Shown here piece by piece: positions 1-6,336 of a DNA stretch of 36,842 bases. The DNA lies in contig DYHT01000016.1 in the NCBI GenBank assembly GCA_020723995.1, positions 1 to 36,842 on the forward strand. The letters run 5' to 3'. This DNA comes from Chloroflexus sp. (GTDB taxonomy: Bacteria > Chloroflexota > Anaerolineae > Anaerolineales > Villigracilaceae). Below the pieces are notes generated by a model. That model had not been told where the DNA came from. It saw only the letters and a program-made list of their open reading frames with translations, and made no database searches. Position 1 is the stretch's first letter. Each line of letters begins with the position of its first letter. The position numbers and the translations under genes are program-made.

Positions 1-4
1 CTAA

Positions 5-202
5 CATTACAGCGCAATGTTCAAAAAGTCCCTTCGATATGTCACCCCTTCCTTCGTCAGGGCAGGCTCTGAGCGGAGCGTTCTTTGCGAAGCGAAGGGT
101 CTCCATCTTGCGAAAGCGAGATTCTTCGCACCCTGGAAGAACACCAGGGTGCTCGGAATGACATGCCAGGCGAGAGGTATATAGCAACATTGCGCTGTAA
201 TA
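5..202. mobile_element. MITE-like element with 16-bp terminal inverted repeats
   Basis: A perfect 16-bp inverted repeat (ATTACAGCGCAATGTT at 6-21, its complement at 186-201) bounds about 165 bp with no credible gene. The tetranucleotide CTAA lies just outside both ends (1-4 and 203-206) and may be a target duplication, although the window edge hides anything longer on the left. The interior is rich in short inverted motifs built around GCGAAG and CTTCGC and has no transposase, so it would be non-autonomous. The remaining stretch to 327 shows nothing I can identify. The identity as a MITE is inference from structure. Confidence 0.6.
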
Positions 203-327
203 CTAAGCGAGCAATCCAGCAACAATTGACAGTGTGATCATAGATATATATTTTTTGTGGCGCGGTGGAAGGGGGAATAGCAAGGGGGTCACTGCGCCTT
301 CGGTTCTGCATCTGTGGTTGATGAACG

Positions 328-1581
328 ATGATATTAAACATAGCTTCCCAACACCTTCATGATAACGATCTTTCTGCCGAAGGCCTGACGGCTGAGCTGA
401 AAATAGCGCGCCAAAGCAGTGCAGAGATTGTCATGGCAGTGCGAGATATCACCGTGCGGAAAAAGGGGGAGGACCAAATTCAGCGTCAGCTTGACCGGCT
501 GGCCTCGTTACGGGCAATTGATATGGCGATAGCCAGCAGCCTGGACTTGAAACTCACCCTCAATATCGTCATCGAGCAGGTCATGAAACAATTGGATGTT
601 GATGCAGCCGATATTTTGTTGATTACCCCACAAACCCAAGTGCTGGAATTTGTCGCCGGGAATGGCTTTCGGACATCCGCGCTTCAGCAAACCCATTTGC
701 GCTTGGGGGAGAGTAATGCCGGTCAAGCCGCTTACGAGCGGCGGGTGATCAGCATTCCTGATCTACGTTCGCATAAAACGGATTTTTTACGCTCCCTGTA
801 TTTCGCCCATGAAGACTTTGTTACTTACTACGCTGCGCCTCTCATCACCAGGGGTCAGGTAAAAGGTGTGCTGGAAGTCTTCTTCCGGTCTTCCAACACG
901 CCTGATTCAGAGTGGTTGGATTATTTCGAAACATTTGCTGGACAGGCGGCGATCGCGATTGACAACGTGACTCTTTTTAATGATCTCCAGCGTTCTAACG
1001 ATGAACTGACGATCGCGTATAATTTTATGATCCAAGGCTGGTCGCGGGCTCTTGATTTGCGCGACCATAAAACAGAGGGCAATAGTCGCCGCGTTACAGA
1101 GATTACCGTGAAATTAGCGCGCATGATGGGTTTAGGCGAGCACGAAATAGGGTCTCTGAGCCGCGGCGCGCTGCTTCACGATGTGGGGGAGATCGGTATC
1201 CCGGACAGCATTCTTTTTAAAAAAGGGCCTCTCACTGCCACAGAATGGGAGGTTATGCGGCAACATCCAAAGTATGCTTATGATTTGCTCTATCCCGTCC
1301 CTTATTTACATACCGCGCTCGACATCCCTTATTGTCATCACGAGAGATGGGATGGATCAGGTTATCCGCGCGGCCTAAGGGGTGAAGAAATACCGTTGGC
1401 TGCACGAATTTTCGCCATAGCAGATGTGTTTGATGCTCTGACGTGCGACCGGCCTTATCGCGCTTCATGGTCAAAAAGCAAAGCGATTGAGTATATCTAT
1501 ACAAAAACAGGCATCCTTTTTGACCCGCAGGTGGTAAAAATCTTTCAGAACCTGGATCTACACAGCGTTCAAAGCATGTAA
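328..1581 (+). CDS. GAF-HD-GYP domain protein, probable cyclic-di-GMP phosphodiesterase
   Basis: This 417-residue protein probably hydrolyses cyclic-di-GMP in response to a ligand bound by its GAF domain. Residues about 30-50 (VRDITVRKKGEDQI) look like the tail of a PAS domain (the PAC motif) but the PAS core is missing. Residues about 60-220 form the GAF domain. The HD-GYP domain follows, with the HD pair at H284-D285, the HHExxDG motif at 337-343 and GYP at 345-347, so the metal-binding and signature residues are present. An in-frame stop at 322-324 fixes the upstream limit. The missing PAS core, together with the repeat element just upstream, suggests that the gene has lost its 5' part, yet the enzymatic half looks intact. 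There is no clear ribosome-binding site before 328, so a later start is possible. The gene stands alone. Confidence 0.85.
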   Translation: MILNIASQHLHDNDLSAEGLTAELKIARQSSAEIVMAVRDITVRKKGEDQIQRQLDRLASLRAIDMAIASSLDLKLTLNIVIEQVMKQLDVDAADILLITPQTQVLEFVAGNGFRTSALQQTHLRLGESNAGQAAYERRVISIPDLRSHKTDFLRSLYFAHEDFVTYYAAPLITRGQVKGVLEVFFRSSNTPDSEWLDYFETFAGQAAIAIDNVTLFNDLQRSNDELTIAYNFMIQGWSRALDLRDHKTEGNSRRVTEITVKLARMMGLGEHEIGSLSRGALLHDVGEIGIPDSILFKKGPLTATEWEVMRQHPKYAYDLLYPVPYLHTALDIPYCHHERWDGSGYPRGLRGEEIPLAARIFAIADVFDALTCDRPYRASWSKSKAIEYIYTKTGILFDPQVVKIFQNLDLHSVQSM

Positions 1582-1649
1582 TGACCGGCTCAGTCAATAT
1601 TCATCAGTGGTGGGGGAAATAGGTCACGGCAAATTCCAATTACCGATGA

Positions 1650-1655
1650 TATAAT
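1650..1655 (+). promoter_or_regulatory. Possible -10 element for the M29 aminopeptidase
   Basis: A perfect TATAAT lies 32 bases before the GTG start at 1687. No convincing -35 hexamer is seen at the usual distance. A strong ribosome-binding site, AGGAGGT at 1675-1681, follows 5 bases before the start and decides the GTG. Confidence 0.4.
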
Positions 1656-1686
1656 TTAATACGTCTTTTCAGACAGGAGGTCTGCT

Positions 1687-2790
1687 GTGGCTGATATACG
1701 GATTGAGAAACTCGCCCACATTCTCATTGATCACTCGACGCGCATCGCGCCTGGGGACCGCGTCGCCATCGAAGCCACCAGCGCGGCAGAACCACTGGTG
1801 CGTGCGCTCTATGGACTTATCCTGGAAAAAGGCGGTCACCCGCATGTGTTGCTCGAACTCCCTGATCAGGATGAGCTGCTGTTCACGCACGCAAAAGATG
1901 AACAACTCGATTTCATCCCCACCTTCCGAAAATTAGCCTACGATCAATTTGAATCACGCATCAAGGTCGCCTCGGCCACGAATCCCCGTGCCCTGACACA
2001 CGTTGACCCGGCCCGGCAGAAGCGACGCCAGAAAGCCATCGCTCCCATTTTGGAGGCGCAGATGCGCCGCGGCGCAGAGAAGGCTTTTAAATGGGTCAGC
2101 ACGCTCTATCCAACCGAAGGCTACGCCATGGAAGCCGAAATGAGTCTCAGAAACTTCGAGGATTTCGTCTTCCGCGCTTGCCACGCCAACGAAGATGATC
2201 CGCTGGCTTACTGGAAGAAGGTGGAAGAGAAACAGCGCAAGATCGTCGAGCATCTGGATGGGCGCAGCCAGGTAATCCTTTACGGCCCGAATGTAGACCT
2301 GACGCTCTCGATCAAAGGCCGCAAGTTCATCAACGCCAGCGGAGCCAACAACATGCCGGATGGCGAAGTATTCACCGGTCCGGTGGAAGAATCGCTCAAC
2401 GGCTGGATCAAGTTCACATATCCTGCCATTTACACGGGCGTGATGGTGGAGGGCGTGGAATTGACCTTCAGCAACGGCAGAGTGACGCAAGCCAAAGCTG
2501 AAAAGAACCAACCGTTCCTGATGGAAATGCTCGAATCGGATGCAGGCGCCCGCTATGTCGGCGAATTTGCCCTCGGCACCAACTACGAGATTGACCATTT
2601 CTCGCACAACATCTTGTTCGACGAGAAGATCGGCGGCACCTTACATCTGGCGCTGGGTGCCGGCTACCCTGAGACCGGTTCCCGTAATAAAAGCAGCATT
2701 CACTGGGATATGATCTGCGGCATGAACGAGGAGGCCGATATCAAGGTGGACGGGGAAGTGATCTACAAAAATGGGCAGTTCACGTTCTAA
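1687..2790 (+). CDS. M29 family aminopeptidase (AmpS/aminopeptidase T-like)
   Basis: This 367-residue cytoplasmic metallopeptidase removes N-terminal residues from peptides. Its length and fold order match the M29 (thermophilic aminopeptidase) family. The N-terminal half is the variable alpha/beta domain. The catalytic half contains the conserved PDGEVFTGP segment with the bridging metal ligand Glu at E227, the DEKIGGTLHLALG block with H320, and the SIHWD motif with H339 and D341. These are the landmarks used for the two-metal site in the family. The GTG start is chosen because AGGAGGT lies 5 bases upstream. The gene is convergent with the DUF2179 gene, with 18 bases between the stops, and has no obvious operon partner. 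The exact peptide specificity cannot be seen. Confidence 0.92.
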   Translation: MADIRIEKLAHILIDHSTRIAPGDRVAIEATSAAEPLVRALYGLILEKGGHPHVLLELPDQDELLFTHAKDEQLDFIPTFRKLAYDQFESRIKVASATNPRALTHVDPARQKRRQKAIAPILEAQMRRGAEKAFKWVSTLYPTEGYAMEAEMSLRNFEDFVFRACHANEDDPLAYWKKVEEKQRKIVEHLDGRSQVILYGPNVDLTLSIKGRKFINASGANNMPDGEVFTGPVEESLNGWIKFTYPAIYTGVMVEGVELTFSNGRVTQAKAEKNQPFLMEMLESDAGARYVGEFALGTNYEIDHFSHNILFDEKIGGTLHLALGAGYPETGSRNKSSIHWDMICGMNEEADIKVDGEVIYKNGQFTF

Positions 2791-2808
2791 TTTAAACCTT
2801 CAACCGAC

Positions 2809-3336
2809 TCATGCCCGCCAAAACCCGCGCCGGACGGTACGTACATTCTCCGAGATGACAAAGGCTTCGGCGTCTATCTTATGGATGATGCCTTCGACCT
2901 TGGCCACATCCCTGCGCAGTACGCTGCAACTCAACATACTGACCATGCCATCCTTGCCACGCGCGGGGATCTCGGTCACGGCGAAGCCAGCCTCGCGCAA
3001 CGCTTGAGCCAACCCCGCGCCCAGCCGGGCGCTGACGATGCTGACCTTCACATGCCCGATGGCCAGCCGTTCCTCGATCCACATGCCGACTACGTTGCCA
3101 GTGGCAAAACCAGCCGCGTAACCCACAAAGTTCAAAGGATTGTCCAAGTTGCTGAGCACGGATGTGATGGCGATCACGAAGATGGATGACTGGCAGAATC
3201 CCAGTATCCAGGCGATACCTTTACGCCCGCGCATCACGAACAACACGCGCAAAGTATCGAAAGTCATGTCGGAGAAGCGCAGGGCAAAAATGCCCAATGC
3301 TGCCAGCCAGGCCGCGGGAGAGAGAAGTATTTCCAT
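2809..3336 (-). CDS. DUF2179/UPF0316 membrane protein
   Basis: This 175-residue protein matches the UPF0316 family. Three hydrophobic segments fill roughly residues 5-20, 38-60 and 68-90, with the family-typical MRGRKGIAWILGF stretch between the first two. A soluble C-terminal DUF2179 domain follows (about 105-170), a ferredoxin-like alpha/beta unit ending in ISENVRTVRRGFW. DUF2179 domains also occur at the C-terminus of YitT-type transporters, and the function is unknown. The start lies one base after the stop of glgP, so the two genes are surely co-transcribed. No glycogen-related role follows from that. Confidence 0.85.
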   Translation of the reverse strand: MEILLSPAAWLAALGIFALRFSDMTFDTLRVLFVMRGRKGIAWILGFCQSSIFVIAITSVLSNLDNPLNFVGYAAGFATGNVVGMWIEERLAIGHVKVSIVSARLGAGLAQALREAGFAVTEIPARGKDGMVSMLSCSVLRRDVAKVEGIIHKIDAEAFVISENVRTVRRGFWRA

Positions 3337-3337
3337 G

Positions 3338-5479
3338 TTATTCTATCGTCGGTAAATACAACCGTTCAGCATATTCTTTGACCATGCGCCGCGTGCTGAA
3401 CTGGGGGGTGATTGTGCGCAAAGATTCTTTGACCCGCGCCACCCATTTGTGTGGAATGTCATCCCCGTTTCGGTCGGTGTAGTAGAGGGGGATGATCTCG
3501 TTTTCCAGAATGGTGTACAGGCTTTCGGCGTCCGCCTTGTTCTGCACATTTGTGTCTGGGTCGGCGTCGTCGCCAATCGCCCAGCCGTTGTGACCGTTGT
3601 AGGCTTCGCGCCACCAGCCATCCAGCACCGAGAAGTTGAGCACGCCGTTCAAGGCGGCTTTCATGCCCGAGGTCCCGGAAGCTTCGTTCGGGCGGCGCGG
3701 GTTGTTCATCCATACGTCCACGCCCTGCACCAGGTAGCGCGCCAGGTTCATGTCGTAATCATCCAGGAAGACCAGCCGCCCGCCATTTTCCGCCTTCTTG
3801 ACGATGCGATAGACCTCCTGGATGAGCATCTTGCCCGCCTCGTCGGCGGGGTGAGCCTTGCCGGCGAAGATGATCTGCACCGGGCGGTTGGGGCGGTTGA
3901 TGATTTTCAGCAAACGAGCTAAATCACTGAAGACCAGGTTGGCGCGTTTATAGGTGGCGAAGCGGCGCGCAAAACCGACGGTCAGCACGTATGGATCGAG
4001 CAATGGGCCCGAGGCAATGACCTGCACCGGGTGATAGCCGCCGCGCATCCAGCGCTGGCGGGCGCGTTCCAACACATAAAAGGCCAGCTTGCGCTTGAGA
4101 TGTACCCGTACCGCCCACAACTCCGCATCCGGTATCTGGTTGACTTTCAGCCAGGTTTCAGGATCGTCGAGGCGATCCAACCAGTCCTCGCCGAGGTGTT
4201 TATCGAAGAGCACACGCAGGCGGCGCGCCATCCAGGTGCCGGTATGGACGCCATTGGTGATATACGTAATGGGTACGTCTTCTTCTTGAACCTCTGGCCA
4301 TAGAAAATTCCACATGCGCCGAGCCACACGCCCGTGCAGTTCAGAGACCGCATTGCGGCCTGCAGAGAAACGCAAAGCCAGCACCGGCATACTGAAGGTC
4401 TCACCCCAGGATTGGCGGTTGCGAGCCAGGTCAAAGAATTGATCGCGATCCAGGCCGAGTTCCGGCCACATGGGCGAGAGGTATTTGTCCATCAGCCAGA
4501 GTGGAAACTCGTCGTTGCCGGCCGGCACCGGGGTGTGGGTGGTAAAGATGTTATTAGGGCGCGTTTTGGCGACTGCCTGCTCAAAGGTTAGGCCAGAGGC
4601 GACCAGTTCGCGCACCCGCTCCAGGGTCAGGAACGCGGCGTGTCCCTCGTTCATGTGCCAGACGGTTGGACTGTAGCCAAGGGCGCGCAGGGCGCGCACA
4701 CCGCCCACACCCAGCAGCACTTCCTGGGCAATGCGCAGGTCGAGGTCGCTCCAATACAGGCGCGCCGTCAACTGGCGGTCAGCCGGGTTGTTTTCATCAA
4801 CGTTCGAATCGAGCAGGTAGAGCGGCACGCGGCCGACGCGCAATTCCCAAATGCGGGCCGCGATGGCGCGGTCGGGGAATTTGACCAAAACGGTCATTGG
4901 CGTTCCGTCTTCATCCAGAACCTTCAAAATGGGCAAGTCGTTGATCGAGAGCGGATTGTTTTGCGCCTCCTGCCAGCCATCTTCGGAGATGCGCTGCGAG
5001 AAGTAGCCCTCGGCATACAGGAAACCCACTCCGACCAGCGGCAGGCCCAGGTCGCTGGCTTCTTTGAGATGGTCGCCGGCCAACACGCCCAGGCCGCCGG
5101 AATAGATCGGCAGGATCTCATGCAGGCCAAACTCCATCGAAAAGTAGGCGATGGTCTGGTCGCAGCGGCCGGAATGATTCTGGGCGCACCATGTATCGGT
5201 GCGGGTCAGGTAGATGTCGAATTCGCGGCAGACGCGGTCATACAAATCCAGGTAAATCGTATTCTGGGCGACGGCATTGATCTCGGAACGCCCGACCTGC
5301 CCCAGGAACACAAACGGATTGTGGTTGACGCGCTCCCACAGGGCGGCGTCAATGCGGTTGAAAAGCCGTTGGGCGTGGGGATTCCACGTCCACCACAGGT
5401 TATAGGCAAGTTCGCCCAGGCGGGCGATGCGGCGCGGTAAGTCAAAATGGTTGCGGGTTTTGGTGCGGAAAGTGGTCAT
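3338..5479 (-). CDS. glgP: Alpha-glucan (glycogen/maltodextrin) phosphorylase
   Basis: This enzyme phosphorolyses alpha-1,4-glucans to glucose-1-phosphate using pyridoxal phosphate. The 713-residue form belongs to the short alpha-glucan phosphorylase group (TIGR02094-like). The N-terminal DUF3417 domain (about 15-125) contains the family-typical LAYNLWWTWNPHAQRLF. The PLP-binding lysine is K607 in the motif EASGTSGMKAALNG. YFSMEFGL and THTPVPAGNDEF are further family blocks. I place the start at the ATG at 5479 rather than the earlier in-frame start at 5506, because AAGGG sits 8 bases before it and the family begins near this residue. It leads a two-gene operon with the DUF2179 gene and is divergent from lutA. 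It implies storage or import of glucans, in line with the glycoside hydrolase and pfkA in this window. Confidence 0.95.
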   Translation of the reverse strand: MTTFRTKTRNHFDLPRRIARLGELAYNLWWTWNPHAQRLFNRIDAALWERVNHNPFVFLGQVGRSEINAVAQNTIYLDLYDRVCREFDIYLTRTDTWCAQNHSGRCDQTIAYFSMEFGLHEILPIYSGGLGVLAGDHLKEASDLGLPLVGVGFLYAEGYFSQRISEDGWQEAQNNPLSINDLPILKVLDEDGTPMTVLVKFPDRAIAARIWELRVGRVPLYLLDSNVDENNPADRQLTARLYWSDLDLRIAQEVLLGVGGVRALRALGYSPTVWHMNEGHAAFLTLERVRELVASGLTFEQAVAKTRPNNIFTTHTPVPAGNDEFPLWLMDKYLSPMWPELGLDRDQFFDLARNRQSWGETFSMPVLALRFSAGRNAVSELHGRVARRMWNFLWPEVQEEDVPITYITNGVHTGTWMARRLRVLFDKHLGEDWLDRLDDPETWLKVNQIPDAELWAVRVHLKRKLAFYVLERARQRWMRGGYHPVQVIASGPLLDPYVLTVGFARRFATYKRANLVFSDLARLLKIINRPNRPVQIIFAGKAHPADEAGKMLIQEVYRIVKKAENGGRLVFLDDYDMNLARYLVQGVDVWMNNPRRPNEASGTSGMKAALNGVLNFSVLDGWWREAYNGHNGWAIGDDADPDTNVQNKADAESLYTILENEIIPLYYTDRNGDDIPHKWVARVKESLRTITPQFSTRRMVKEYAERLYLPTIE

Positions 5480-5524
5480 GTTCAATCCCTTCACGGCGGC
5501 AATCATACCATGAGAGTCAGCTAT

Positions 5525-5548
5525 TCAGCGAGTCGGCGATTCGGCGAT
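5525..5548. repeat. Three imperfect octamers in the glgP-lutA intergenic region
   Basis: The unit TCGGCGAT occurs twice exactly in tandem (5533-5548), preceded by the variant TCAGCGAG. The array lies between two divergent genes and its end touches the possible -10 of lutA, so it could influence transcription. This is one of several arrays of this type in the window. Confidence 0.7.
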
Positions 5549-5553
5549 AAAAT
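5548..5553 (+). promoter_or_regulatory. Possible -10 element for a leaderless lutA transcript
   Basis: TAAAAT ends 6 bases before the lutA ATG, and no Shine-Dalgarno sequence precedes that ATG. TTCAGC (5524-5529) could be the -35 with an 18-base spacer. If used, transcription would begin at or next to the start codon. Confidence 0.3.
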
Positions 5554-5559
5554 AGTGCT

Positions 5560-6336
5560 ATGCCTGAAACAGTCCAACTTTTTGTCACCTGTCTGGTTGA
5601 TACCTTCTTCCCGCACATTGGCGAGGCGATGGTGAAGGTGCTGACCCGCGCCGGTGTGAACATTGACTTCCCCGCTGCCCAGACCTGCTGCGGACAGCCC
5701 GCCTTCAACGCCGGACTGCGCTCCGAGGCGCGTCCGCTGGCCGAACATACCCTACGCGTGTTTGAAAAGACGAGCGGCCCCATCATAGTCCCGTCCGGCT
5801 CGTGCGCGGCGATGGTGCGCCACGGCTACCTTGAGCTGTTTGACGGCGACCCACTCTGGTATCCGCGCGCACAAGCTCTGGCCGAGCGCACCTTTGAATT
5901 TACCGAATTTCTGGTGGATGTTCTCGGTGTGACCAATCTCGAAGCGCACTGGGATGGCAAACTGACCTATCATGCCTCCTGTCACCTGCTGCGCGGTCTG
6001 GGCGTGGACCGCCAGCCGCGCGCCTTGCTGTCCACCGTCAAAGGTGCGGAAATCATCGAACTGCCCCACGCCGACGAGTGCTGCGGTTTCGGCGGCGTCT
6101 TCTCGGTGGAACACCCCGAAATTTCCGCCGAAATGCTCAAACGCAAAATCAACAATCTCGAAGCCACACAATCACCCACGCTGGTAGTGGCTGATACTGG
6201 ATGTTTAATGCACATCCAGGGCGGGTTGGTACGGCAAGGCAAAGGTCAGCGCGTGGTGCATATTGCTGAAGTGCTTGAGAATAGAGAGTGGAGAATAGTT
6301 GATGGCAGTCAAGACCTTCCGTTCACGAATCCGTGA
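5560..6336 (+). CDS. lutA: LutA-type (Fe-S)-binding protein, lactate oxidation
   Basis: This 258-residue protein is the LutA/YkgE component of the LutABC L-lactate oxidation complex, a cytoplasmic Fe-S protein with two CCG (DUF224) domains. The cysteine motifs are visible: TCCGQPAFN near residue 45, SGSCAAMV near 85, ASCHLLRG near 145, DECCGFGG near 175 and DTGCLMH near 215. The final 20 residues run beyond the usual end of the family and are encoded partly by three heptamers of a GAGAATA-type repeat (6277-6297) and by the overlap with the next gene. The overlap of 35 bases with lutB-lutC indicates coupled translation. No good ribosome-binding site is seen, so translation may start on a leaderless message. 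Confidence 0.92.
   Translation: MPETVQLFVTCLVDTFFPHIGEAMVKVLTRAGVNIDFPAAQTCCGQPAFNAGLRSEARPLAEHTLRVFEKTSGPIIVPSGSCAAMVRHGYLELFDGDPLWYPRAQALAERTFEFTEFLVDVLGVTNLEAHWDGKLTYHASCHLLRGLGVDRQPRALLSTVKGAEIIELPHADECCGFGGVFSVEHPEISAEMLKRKINNLEATQSPTLVVADTGCLMHIQGGLVRQGKGQRVVHIAEVLENREWRIVDGSQDLPFTNP
6277..6297. repeat. Three heptamers inside the 3' end of lutA
   Basis: GAGAATA, GAGAGTG and GAGAATA follow one another with exact period 7. They encode part of the extra C-terminal tail of LutA and carry the GGAG that probably serves as ribosome-binding site for the next gene. Confidence 0.65.

Noticed and set aside
57-341. Minus-strand frames inside the 5' repeat element as a transposase remnant
   Set aside because: The translations are arginine/serine-rich without any transposase motif and follow from the inverted-repeat sequence itself.
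2881-3355. Small plus-strand frames opposite the DUF2179 gene
   Set aside because: They only mirror the DUF2179 and glgP coding sequences and have no start signals or family likeness.
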